Shown piece by piece: positions 18,073 through 24,917 of a stretch of 24,917 nt of DNA. Position 1 is the first letter of the stretch; every line of letters starts with the position of its first letter. A program made the translations under genes and the position numbers. The stretch is from DASXMT01 sp963812965 (GTDB lineage: Bacteria > Actinomycetota > Acidimicrobiia > Acidimicrobiales > RAAP-2), in assembly GCA_963812965.1 (NCBI GenBank), contig CAWEXG010000009.1:1-24917 (forward strand), written 5' to 3'. Below the pieces are notes generated by a model. The model saw nothing but the letters and a program-made list of their open reading frames with translations. It ran no database searches and was not told where the DNA came from.

Positions 18073-18151
18073 ACCATTTGCCGGACTTCTACGCTACCGT
18101 TAGCCGCCGCCCCGAGCTATCATTTGCCACCCGTCTATACTCCCGTTTGCC
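18060..18151 (-). promoter_or_regulatory. Four direct repeats with 23-bp period upstream of ATPase gene
   Basis: On the minus strand the words GGCAAACGGGAG, GGCAAATGATAG, GGCTAACGGTAG and GGCAAATGGTAT begin at 18151, 18128, 18105 and 18082, each exactly 23 bp apart (consensus GGCAAAYGGTAG). The rest of each unit is not conserved. The last word overlaps the ATG at 18072. A TATAGA hexamer lies inside the first unit (18134-18139). The layout resembles iterons or a cooperative operator array. Confidence 0.8.
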
Positions 18152-18235
18152 AGAGCCAGTCGGGCCGACGATGGCGCTGCCGAATATTCACTCCGGAGGG
18201 GGCCAAGAAACAGCCTCTGACGAGGGCGAGGACGG

Positions 18236-18280
18236 TGGTGGGGCTAGCAAGAATCGAACTTGCGACCTCAGCATTATCAG
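18236..18280 (-). other. tRNA 3'-half fragment, probable integration (att) scar
   Basis: On the minus strand the fragment reads CTGATAA (anticodon-loop-like, GAT), a variable loop AGGTC, a perfect T arm (GCAAG-TTCGATT-CTTGC), an acceptor strand TAGCCCC, a discriminator A and CCA. No D arm, 5' acceptor or matching 5' anticodon strand exists upstream. It is therefore a displaced 3' half, as left by integrases that target tRNA genes, probably an Ile-type tRNA. Chromosome should lie to the left and the inserted element to the right (above 18281). Confidence 0.65.
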
Positions 18281-18488
18281 AGCGCTCAGAGTGGTCCCTG
18301 GCTGTCCCACCGAATCCCATGTCGTCCCATTTTCCCTGATAAATCGGGGTGTTCGGTCGAGGTCGTGAAACCAGACGGGACGCCTCCGGACACGCTGAGA
18401 CGCAATTGTTGGGACAGATTGTCGGTCAGATGCGCTCGTGGCGACCCTCGTCATTCAGCGCCCGAATGAGGATCGAACGGTGTGAGGG
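18281..18488. other. Intergenic stretch next to the tRNA scar
   Basis: There is no supported gene here. The minus-strand open frame through the tRNA scar is an artefact. It contains no integrase text and no clear hairpin. Confidence 0.4.
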
Positions 18489-18517
18489 TGGACTCCTCAT
18501 CAGTACAGCGGTATTCT
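18489..18517 (+). promoter_or_regulatory. Promoter of AbiEi-like gene
   Basis: TGGACT (18489-18494) and TATTCT (18512-18517) are exactly 17 bp apart. The expected transcription start falls at about 18524, which is the GTG start codon, giving a leaderless message. Confidence 0.55.
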
Positions 18518-18523
18518 CTAGTC

Positions 18524-19474
18524 GTGGTGCCACGAACAGCGAACGATATGTCCGAGCTGACCGAGGCACTCTCGAGCGCAGGGGTGGCGGCGCGCTGGCT
18601 CGACGACAACAAGGTAGAAATTGCAGGGACGGTCTTCACCGTCATGCCCGTGAAGATCGTGCGCGAGAGTGACGCAACACTCCTGGCGATCGTCCACGAG
18701 AGGAAGGAGTGGTCGCCGACGATCATCGTCGCGGATCGAATCTCGAATTCAGCGAGAAGAGAGCTGAGCACGGCGGGTCTGGCCTGGCTGGACCGCCGGG
18801 GACACCTCTGGATCCGCGCCGATGGCCTCTTCGTGAACGCGGAGGTCCCACCCAGCGCCGTTCCACCTACCCGGAGGGTCCTCGATGTCTTCAGAGGGGC
18901 AGGTCTGGATGTCGCCCTCGCGCTCCTTACCTCGCCCGACGAGCCGCGTGGCGTCCATGGACTCGCACGGCAGATCGATCGCTCCCCCGGTCGGGTGTCG
19001 GAGATCCTCTCAGCGCTCCGTTCCCAGGGGCTCGCTGGCGAGGACAACCGCCCGATCGTCCCCGAGCTGTTCTGGGCCATCGCTGAGGAGTGGGAGCCTC
19101 CGTGGACGCCGATGCCCGCGGCGCCACCACCTGAACCCCCTGAGCGGTACCGCCTGAGTGGCACGCTCGGCGCAGTGGCACTGGGCGTCCCTTTCGCCAC
19201 CGGTGCCGAAGGGACATGGCCGAGGCTCTATGTCGCCGACCACGTCGACCTGGCCACCCTCCGCAATGCCTACGGCGCGGGTTCCGGATGGACGGGATCG
19301 GAGGTCGCGGTGTGCCCGTCGCGATTCGGGTTCACGTGGGGGTCCACGACGCTCCGGGACGGCTACCCGGTGGCCAATCATCTCGTCGTCGCCCTCGACC
19401 TCGCCCAGGACCAGGCCCGCGGTCGCGAGGCACTCGAAGACTGGGATCCGGAAAGCTTCTCCCGTGTCTGGTGA
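18524..19474 (+). CDS. AbiEi-like antitoxin / HTH regulator
   Basis: This is the upstream partner of a nucleotidyltransferase toxin gene in an AbiE-type (type IV) toxin-antitoxin arrangement. The 316-residue protein has an N-terminal alpha/beta part (ELSTAGLAWLDRRGHLWIRADG, resembling the antitoxin fold), then a winged helix (about 143-172: GVHGLARQIDRSPGRVSEIL), a Pro-rich linker, and a C-terminal domain of unknown fold. Such antitoxins bind their own promoter and counter the toxin without stable complex formation. I chose GTG 18524 because a promoter places the transcription start on it; ATG 18548 (MSELTEAL) is the alternative. It overlaps the next gene by 11 nt. The pair lies just right of a tRNA scar, consistent with an acquired island. 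Function is inferred from context as well as motif. Confidence 0.65.
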   Translation: MVPRTANDMSELTEALSSAGVAARWLDDNKVEIAGTVFTVMPVKIVRESDATLLAIVHERKEWSPTIIVADRISNSARRELSTAGLAWLDRRGHLWIRADGLFVNAEVPPSAVPPTRRVLDVFRGAGLDVALALLTSPDEPRGVHGLARQIDRSPGRVSEILSALRSQGLAGEDNRPIVPELFWAIAEEWEPPWTPMPAAPPPEPPERYRLSGTLGAVALGVPFATGAEGTWPRLYVADHVDLATLRNAYGAGSGWTGSEVAVCPSRFGFTWGSTTLRDGYPVANHLVVALDLAQDQARGREALEDWDPESFSRVW

Positions 19475-20231
19475 GCTTCACGTAGAAGGTCCGCGAATCA
19501 CGGCACTTGTCACGTCCCTCGCTGCACTGGCAGAAAGTGCGCCGACCGGGGACTTTGCCGTGATCGGGGGACTGGCCGTCCTCGCCCGCCTCCAAGGTGC
19601 GCACCGTGTCACCGACGATCTCGACACGGTCGCCACCCAGCACGGCGACGAACCGACCGCAGTCGAGGCGGTCGTGGCCGCAGTCGGCATCGACGGACTG
19701 CTCCGCGGCACGAAGGTCGACTGCATCGCCGTGGGGGACGTTCCCGCAGCCGAGCTCCTGTCCGAACAGCTCCCCGAGTCCGAGGCGGACCGGGTATTCG
19801 TGCTCGCGCACCGTTGGGCGCTGGACACGGCAGAGGAGCTCACCCTGGTTGCCGAGGAAGGTGGATCGATCACCGCCCGGGTCCGATGCCGGTTCGCAAG
19901 CCCGGCAAGCCTGGTAGCCATGAAACTCCAGTCGGCTCCCCGGCGTAAGGCGGTCCGTGCACACAAGGCCGGAGGCGACTACCTCGACCTTTTCCGCCTC
20001 GTCTCCCACCCGGTGATGACCCGTCCGATCGCGCTTTCGTTGCGCGAAGCGCCGCACGATCTGGACTCCTGGTGCCTGCGGGAGATCAGGCACCGAATGC
20101 TCGAAGGAGCGGACCGGACAGTCGGGATCATCGCCCGGTCAGGTGTCGCGGAGTCGAACGTCCCTACGGCCGCGCAACTACGAAGGGCCGGCGAGCTGCT
20201 CGTCAGCTGGCTCGAGAGTGGGACCTCGTAA
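19464..20231 (+). CDS. AbiEii-like nucleotidyltransferase toxin
   Basis: A 255-residue protein with the minimal nucleotidyltransferase signature: FAVIGGLAVLARL (Gly35-Gly36) and the paired aspartates of HRVTDDLDT (about 48-54), with a third acidic residue in KVDCIAVG (Asp86). ASLVAMKLQS followed by RAHKAGGDYLDLFRLV is the Lys/Asp region usual in AbiEii/AbiGii toxins. Members of the family add nucleotides to RNA (tRNA for some) and stop growth, giving phage abortive infection or plasmid maintenance. The start is GTG 19464, overlapping the antitoxin end, typical of coupled pairs. The frame is intact. Upstream in-frame text before 19464 is a shadow of the antitoxin gene. Confidence 0.75.
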   Translation: MSGELHVEGPRITALVTSLAALAESAPTGDFAVIGGLAVLARLQGAHRVTDDLDTVATQHGDEPTAVEAVVAAVGIDGLLRGTKVDCIAVGDVPAAELLSEQLPESEADRVFVLAHRWALDTAEELTLVAEEGGSITARVRCRFASPASLVAMKLQSAPRRKAVRAHKAGGDYLDLFRLVSHPVMTRPIALSLREAPHDLDSWCLREIRHRMLEGADRTVGIIARSGVAESNVPTAAQLRRAGELLVSWLESGTS

Positions 20232-20330
20232 ACGGGCCGAGGTAAATCGTTCCTGGGATGGTGTGACCGGGTCGGGGAGCACCCTGACCGACCGCAGCGA
20301 AGACCGTCCGTTTCGAAACTGGAGAGGTCG

Positions 20331-20870
20331 TTGTCAGATCGTTCCCCGGTCTCGTCCCGTCGCCGTCACAGCCGACGCCTATCGTTCCTGCCAGAGCCAG
20401 CAGCGGCCGTGGCGAGCGGTCGATCCCGACCTGTTCCGCTTCACTACCACCGAGCTCCGGGACCTGCACATCGGCCTCATGTCCGCGTTCGATCAGGCGG
20501 CGATCGTGGCCCCTGCCCTCAACCTCGACCAGGTGCGGGGGGCCCTGCGCACAGTGGGGTGGGAGGAGTGGGTGGACGATGCCTCGCTCCAACGAGCCCT
20601 GGCCGCGCTGGTCGGATGGGGTCTGCTCGACGCCACCCAGGACCACGGGGCCGTCTACAGCACCCCGGAGGAGTTCGAGCGGAAGAATCTCCAGTGGTCG
20701 CTCACGCCCCGGGGTGAGGCGGGGATCAGCGGGCTCCTCCACGCCCTCGACAGCCTCAAACACGCGGTCGGACTGCAGCCGGCGGTCCTCGACGCCATCG
20801 GTGACGGACTGGGTGACCTGGCCGACCTCCTCAAGCAGCCGGCCACCGACGCAATCGATGCCCGCATCCA
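20331..20870 (+). pseudogene. Truncated JetA-like protein (TIGR02677/DUF2397), type II Wadjet remnant
   Basis: TTG 20331 has a good ribosome site (GGAGAG at 20321) and reads MSDRSPVSSR in one frame. A frame change near 20400 leads to WRAVDPDLFRFTTTELRDL, LNLDQVRGALRTVGWEEW, LQRALAALVGWGLLDATQ, YSTPEEFERKNLQWSLTPRG and LDAIGDGLGDLADLL. The winged-helix N-terminus followed by an LTPxGE segment is what I recall for TIGR02677 proteins, the JetA (kleisin-like) subunit of type II Wadjet anti-plasmid systems. The homology stops near 20870 after about 180 of several hundred residues. The DUF2398, TIGR02680 and DUF2399 partners are not in the window. It is therefore a fragment, possibly cut by deletion or insertion. 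Assignment is from memory of the family, not a search. Confidence 0.5.
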
Positions 20871-21134
20871 CGCCCCAGAGGAATGCCGCTCTTCAGTGGA
20901 TCACCCTGAGCTACATCTCAAGATCGACGACGTCGACACTCACGCCCACCGAGGTTGCTGCTCGGGCAAGGAGAGGCGATGCGGTAGAAACCACGATCCT
21001 CGCACCCAATACCACGAACCGGTGGTGAACACTTCGCCGCGGGTCGCTGCTGCTATGAGTGGTACTGCTGGAACCGCCTTCAGTTCAGCCACGACAGCCA
21101 ACAAAAGAGCATCATCGACGATGGCCGGATGTGA
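20871..21134 (+). pseudogene. Unassigned gene remnant
   Basis: After the JetA-like homology ends, coding-looking text continues in switching frames: TPTEVAARARRGDAVET, then HDPRTQYHEP, then GGEHFAAGRCCYEWYCWN and SHDSQQKSIIDDGRM ending with TGA at 21132-21134. The Trp/Tyr/Cys/His-rich tail is unlike random frame text in GC-rich DNA. I do not recognise it. It could be the end of another island gene fused to the JetA fragment by deletion. Confidence 0.3.
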
Positions 21135-21144
21135 AGTTATGGGC

Positions 21145-21357
21145 TCAGCCCTGAGCTACGTCGGCGTCACCTGCCACAGCCTCCCGCGCCGCTCGCTGGT
21201 AAACACCGGACGCGAGGTCCTCACGGATAGCGATGCGAACGGCCTCGGGAATACCAGACGTCACGTTGCCGGTCCGAGCAGGCCGTAGCTCGCCGGCCTC
21301 GGCTGCTGCTGCTCGAGCTCGTTCGACGGCCACCTCTAGATCGTGGCTCACTAACAC
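21145..21357 (-). CDS. Small protein of unknown function at the IS edge
   Basis: A 70-residue frame (start GTG 21357) with Ala/Glu-rich helical text: VERARAAAAEAGELRPAR, then AVRIAIREDLASGVYQ. The style recalls small antitoxins, but no family is recognised. Its start lies exactly beside the left inverted repeat of the ISL3 element, so the natural 5' end may have been removed by the insertion. Confidence 0.35.
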   Translation of the reverse strand: MLVSHDLEVAVERARAAAAEAGELRPARTGNVTSGIPEAVRIAIREDLASGVYQRAAREAVAGDADVAQG

Positions 21358-21383
21358 GGCTCTTCGAAAATGAGCGGGGTGTA
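21358..21383. repeat. Left inverted repeat of ISL3 element
   Basis: The repeat begins GGCTCTTCGAAAATGAG. Its inner part tgagcggggtgta is mirrored at the window end as tacaccccgctga. The flanking target duplication (8 bp in this family) cannot be checked because the right side is missing. Confidence 0.8.
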
Positions 21384-21460
21384 GTAGTCAGATCCGCGGA
21401 CGCGTAGCGGGGGTCCACCAATCTGAGGTTGTTCGAAGACCCAGATGGAGGTGGACCCCC

Positions 21461-22222
21461 GTGGAGACTGACCCTACGCGCGCGATTCGTTGGATGATCG
21501 GACTTTCCGACATCGTGTTCCTTGGTTGTGAAGACGGGGCAGACGGCGTGGGCCGGATCCACGTCGAGACCAGGGTCGAGCAGGTGGGCTGTCCGAGCTG
21601 CGGTGTGATCGCCCGAGTGAAGGACCGACCCCGAGTGGAGCTCGTCGATCTCCCGGTCTCTGGCCGTCCCATCTGTCTCGTGTGGCACAAGCGCCGATGG
21701 TGCTGTCCGGATCCGGACTGCGAGATGGGCTCGTGGACCGAGGAGGACGACCGCATCGCCTCCCGGCGCCAACTCCTCACCACCCGTGCGGCGTTGTGGG
21801 TGACCTTCCAGGTCGGCCGGTTCGCACGCAGCGTGAACGAGGTGGCCATCGAACTCGGGTGCGGCTGGCGCACCGTGAACCATGCCGTCATCACCTATGG
21901 CGAAGCGTTGCTCCAGATCGACACGGGACGGTTCGGCCGGGTGTCCGCCCTCGGGCTCGACGAAGTGCTGATGGTCCGGATCGGACCCTTCCATCGGAAG
22001 CACTTCTCCACCCAGATCGTCGACGTCCGGGCCGGCCAGCTGTTGGACGTCGTCCCTGGTCGCAGCAGCGTGGAGCCGATGGCGTGGCTGGCGGAACAGG
22101 GACGTGACTTCCGCGACGGCATCAAGTTCGGAACCCTCGATCTCTCCGGTCCCTATCGGCGGGTGTTCGAGATCATGGTGCCGGACGCCACGATGGTCGC
22201 CGATCCCTTTCACGTGATCAAG
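21461..22222 (+). pseudogene. ISL3-family transposase, 5' exon
   Basis: The first 254 codons of an ISL3 transposase, which moves the element by a DDE reaction. The N-terminal zinc-binding zf-ISL3 region has CPSCG and WCCPDPDCEMG. An HTH follows (SVNEVAIELGCGWRTVNHAV), then the first catalytic Asp in ALGLDEVLM and the second Asp region in MVPDATMVADPFHVIK. The start is GTG 21461, with GGAGGTG at 21447-21453. The frame is intact up to codon 254 (Lys), where a group II intron begins; the text continues at 24380 as LANTKLDECRRRVQ. Confidence 0.85.
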
Positions 22223-22828
22223 GTGCGCCACGAGGCGCCATGTATCCGGAGGCGGGTGAGAGACCCGCCTCTCCGGGCTGTCGCAGCAGTCCGGTGAAGC
22301 TGAGGGCAGCCTGACCGAGGAGGTGCTCGGGAGGGTGGGAAGCAGCCCTGACAACGACGGGACGGGTCGGCACTGCCAGACGGCCCGGGTCCGGCAAGCA
22401 AGACAGAGAGGTGTAACGAGAGTGAACCAGTGGTTGAACCCCCTCAAGCGTGGAACCAGCTCCAATCTGGTGGATATGGGCTGGGCAGCGGTGTGCGTCG
22501 ACTCCATTGATGAGAAGACGACTCCGACGTCGGTTCTTGACGCCGACCAGGAGGCCACGATGAAGGTCTGCGGCGTAGTCGTGGCAAGGCCGCAGGGGCA
22601 GAGCTGGACGCCGATCCTGTCAACCGGTACATGGTGAACGTGGGAACCATCTCGGGGCCGTCCTTCCCCTCGTGCCGCCAGCACGAGGACGGGCAGGCCC
22701 ACCGTCGGCTGATGACCCCGGGATGGGGCGGAGGGTCCGTAGTAGTCCGAGGACGGGAAAGCCGGTCTACATGGCGAAGGGACCCAGCGAGTCCGCAGGG
22801 AAGGAACTGGCATGCCAGGAGGTCGCCG

Positions 22829-24259
22829 GTGAACACCGACGCACCATGGCCGACGCTCGAAGAAGCCGAGGCCAGGGTACTGGGGATCCAGACCAAGCTG
22901 CACCAATGGGCGACCGACAGCCCCAATCGTCGGTTCGGTGACCTGTTCAACCTCGTTGCCGATCCCGCCTTCCTCACGGTTGGCGTGGGCTCGGGTGCGG
23001 GGCAATCGGGGAGCACGGTCGGCCGGAGTCGATGGCGTGAAACCTCGCGACATCGTCTTCGGGAGCGACACGGTCCTTCCCCTGCTGCGAGATGACCTCA
23101 AGGCAGGGAGGTTCGTGCCGTTGCCCGTGCGGGAACGGATGATCCCCAAGGCGTCGGGCAAGCTCCGGCGCCTCGGCATCCCCACCGCCCGGGACCGCTG
23201 CGTGCAGGCCAGCCTGAAGCTGGTCCTCGAGCCGATCTTCGAGGCGGACTTCAAGCCGTGCAGTTACGGCTTCCGTCCTCGACGCCGGCCCCACGACGCC
23301 ATCGCCGAGATTCACATGCTGGCATCCAATCACTACACCTGGGTGCTGGAAGGTGACATCACGGCGTGCTTCGACGAGATCGACCACACGGCCCTTATGG
23401 ACCGGGTGCGACATCGGATCGGGGACAAGCGTGTCGTGGGGCTGGTGAAGGCGTTCCTCCATGCCGGCGTCCTCTCCGAGGACGGCGTGACGAGGGACAC
23501 CAAGACCGGCACGCCCCAAGGGGGCATCCTCTCGCCGCTGCTGGCCAACATCGCACTCTCGGTCCTCGACGAGCACTTCGCCGAGGCCTGGGAGCGCGAC
23601 ATGGCCACCCGACTCGAACGGGCGACCCGTCGCAACCACGGAGAAGCCACGTACCGGATCGTCAGGTATGCCGACGACTTCGTGGTCATGGTGCACGGGA
23701 CCCGGGCGCACGCCGAAGGGCTGCGCACGAGGTCGAAGCAGCGCTCTCCTCGGTGGGCCTCCGGCTCAACGAGGAGAAGACGAGCGTGTGCCACATCGAC
23801 GAGGGGTTCGACTTCCTCGGCTTCCGCATCCAGCGGCAAGCGAAGAGGGGGTCGAACAAGGCGTTCGTCTACACCTGGCCGTCGAGGAAGTCACTGTCCT
23901 CGATCATGGCCAAGGTGAAGGCGATCACCAGACAGGGAACGAACAACCCGCTCTCCGACCTCCTGCGCCAGATCAATGGCGTCCTGCGGGGTTGGACGAA
24001 CTACTTCCGACACGGCGTGTCGAAGGACACCTTCGCCTACCTGCACCAGTTCACCTGGCTGCGGGTGGTGCGCTGGCTGCGCCGCAAACACCGCCGTGCC
24101 AACTGGAGGTGGTTGCGACGGCGCTACCTGGCGAATGCCTGGTGGCCCGAGCACGACGGCGAAGCACTGTTCGACTGTCGAGCAGTGCCGGTGACCCGCT
24201 ACCGCTATCGCGGAGCGGCGATCCCTTCGCCGTGGGTGGGGACGAAGGAGGCTGCATAG
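22829..24259 (+). pseudogene. Group II intron reverse transcriptase / maturase, two frameshifts
   Basis: The intron-encoded protein copies the intron RNA into DNA and assists splicing. GTG 22829 is preceded by AGGAGG at 22817-22822 and reads MNTDAPWPTLEEAEARV. An extra T near 22985 shifts the frame; then come GARSAGVDGVKP, RRLGIPTARDRCVQ, CSYGFRPRRRPHDAI, the RT block GTPQGGILSPLLANI and the catalytic RYADDFVVM (two Asp). A second shift (one base missing near 23724) leads to LNEEKTSVCHIDEGFDFLGF, the maturase X domain (GWTNYFRHGVSKDTFAYL) and a C-terminus ending at 24259. No HNH endonuclease motif is seen. Repaired length is about 476 residues. With these shifts the protein is dead unless they are sequence errors. 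Confidence 0.85.
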
Positions 24260-24281
24260 CCCGGCGGCATGGGCTCGTGGA

Positions 24282-24315
24282 GAGCCGGATGCGGTGGAAG
24301 TCGCACGTCCGGTTC
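24282..24315 (+). ncRNA. Group II intron domain V
   Basis: The 34-nt hairpin starts GAGCCGGATGCGG and ends GTCGCACGTCCGGTTC. It has the catalytic AGC triad at 24283-24285 and a GAA-type tetraloop region (ggaa), which is the most conserved part of group II introns. Domain VI lies between here and 24379. Confidence 0.9.
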
Positions 24316-24379
24316 GGGGGACGGGCCGGGGAAACGGACCGCTGAGAGACAGCGGCACCGCGCCCCGGTCCGATCCCAC

Positions 24380-24917
24380 CTGGCCAACACCAAGCTCGAC
24401 GAGTGCCGCCGCCGGGTGCAGAACGAGACGCTCGGCCACCGTGGCCACAAGTCCGATCCGCTCTACCGGTGCCGGCGCCTGCTCACCAAGGCCGAAGGAG
24501 CGACTGGACGACAAGGGCAACGAGAAGCTGATCGGTCTGCTGCGGGCCGGCGATCCGACACGGCGACGTCGCCACCATGTGGCAGGCCAAAGAGGCGGTC
24601 CGCGAGCTCTACGCCCACGCCGATCCCGACCTCGCCCTCCAGTGGGTGACCGAGCTCGGCCGGGACCTCCAGGACAAGGACTACCCGACCGAGGCCCGCT
24701 CACTCGGACGCACGCTGATCCGTTGGAAGCACCAGATCGCCGCCTGGCACACCGCCCACGTCAGCAACGGACCCACCGAGGCGGCCAACAACTTGATCAA
24801 GCGGGTGAAGCGTGCCGCCTTCGGCTTCACGACCTTCCGGAACTACCGGATCAGGTCACTGCTCTACGCCGGCAAGCCCAACTGGGACCCTCCTGGCCGA
24901 CGGTTACACCCCGCTGA
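24380..24917 (+). pseudogene. ISL3-family transposase, 3' exon, frameshifted and cut by window end
   Basis: This continues the transposase: LANTKLDECRRRVQNETLGH, PLYRCRRLLTKAE, then (after an extra G near 24497) RLDDKGNEKLIGLLRAGDP, then (after an extra base near 24554) MWQAKEAVRELYAHADPDLA and the third catalytic acid in SNGPTEAANNLIKRVKRAAF, then FRNYRIRSLLYAGKPNWD. An extra C near 24889 moves the last residues (LLADGYTPL) to another frame, and the stop lies beyond the window. Three single-base insertions in 540 bp mean the transposase is inactive as sequenced, or the sequence has errors. Confidence 0.8.
24905..24917. repeat. Right inverted repeat of ISL3 element, truncated by window end
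   Basis: tacaccccgctga is the inverse of tgagcggggtgta at 21371-21383 with one mismatch. The outer 13 bases or so lie beyond the window. Confidence 0.7.

Larger units (their letters stand above)
22223..24379 (+). mobile_element. Group II intron inside the ISL3 transposase gene
   Basis: A 2157-nt intron. Its 5' end GTGCGCCACGAGG fits the GUGYG consensus. It has a structured domain I region (22223-22828), an encoded maturase, and domain V at 24282-24315. It ends with AC at 24378-24379 (the AY rule). Joining 22222 to 24380 restores HVIK-LANTKLDE in frame, which fixes both boundaries. It has inserted in the sense orientation, so splicing could restore the transposase message. Confidence 0.9.
21358..24917 (+). 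mobile_element. ISL3-family insertion sequence carrying a group II intron
   Basis: The left inverted repeat starts GGCTCTTCGAAAATGAGCGG at 21358, the usual ISL3-family end. The window stops inside the right repeat. Without the 2157-nt intron the element is about 1.4 kb, normal for ISL3. It encodes one transposase, split by the intron. Confidence 0.85.

Noticed and set aside
18135..18320. Small minus-strand protein with text NAEVASSILASPT
   Set aside because: This text is a translation of the tRNA 3' half, a common annotation artefact.
18236..18330. Complete tRNA gene
   Set aside because: Only the anticodon-loop to CCA part is present; no D arm or 5' acceptor strand pairs with it.
21221..23254. 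Long minus-strand open frame (677 codons) through the IS and intron
   Set aside because: It crosses the IS left end, transposase exon and intron boundary; no recognisable protein text, Arg/Pro-rich shadow.

Overview
The window is high-GC DNA that looks actinobacterial. The signs are GTG/TTG starts, an apparently leaderless start, abundant Ser/Thr-rich lipoproteins, a RodZ-like membrane HTH protein, and a secreted Ig-like protein ending in repeats of the form GYWLVxxDGGIFTFGDA. From memory, those repeats are common in Acidimicrobiia; the class assignment is inference.

Left part (1-6.9 kb): the tail of an ArsB-type permease, a pirin on the minus strand, a RodZ-like HTH/transmembrane protein, and a catabolic-looking cluster. 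The cluster has a lipoprotein esterase of the PHB-depolymerase type, a divergent LacI-family regulator with a perfect palindromic operator between them, and a PQQ-type beta-propeller lipoprotein. Most genes here carry single-base indels that split conserved proteins across frames (decay or base-calling error). The PQQ-type gene is intact.

Middle part (about 6.9-15.95 kb): two tandem copies of a unit of about 4.5 kb. Each unit encodes a large secreted Ig-like/propeller protein on the minus strand. The left copy is broken by about ten frameshifts; the right copy is open for 1286 codons. Both have a strongly conserved leader with a run of 10 or 9 G between an upstream ATG and the signal peptide. 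The run length puts the left leader in frame and the right leader out of frame, which suggests a slippage-prone switch. Hairpins follow both genes, one of them with a compensatory base-pair change.

Right part: a DUF4143-type ATPase and a small membrane protein form a minus-strand operon. It is preceded by four direct repeats with an exact 23-bp period ending on the start codon. A tRNA 3'-half fragment follows (18236-18280), the usual scar of tRNA-targeted integration. To its right lies an island: an AbiEi/AbiEii-like toxin-antitoxin pair, a truncated gene resembling JetA of type II Wadjet, unassigned remnants, and an ISL3-family insertion sequence. The ISL3 transposase is split by a complete group II intron carrying its own frameshifted reverse transcriptase/maturase. 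The window ends inside the right inverted repeat of the ISL3 element.
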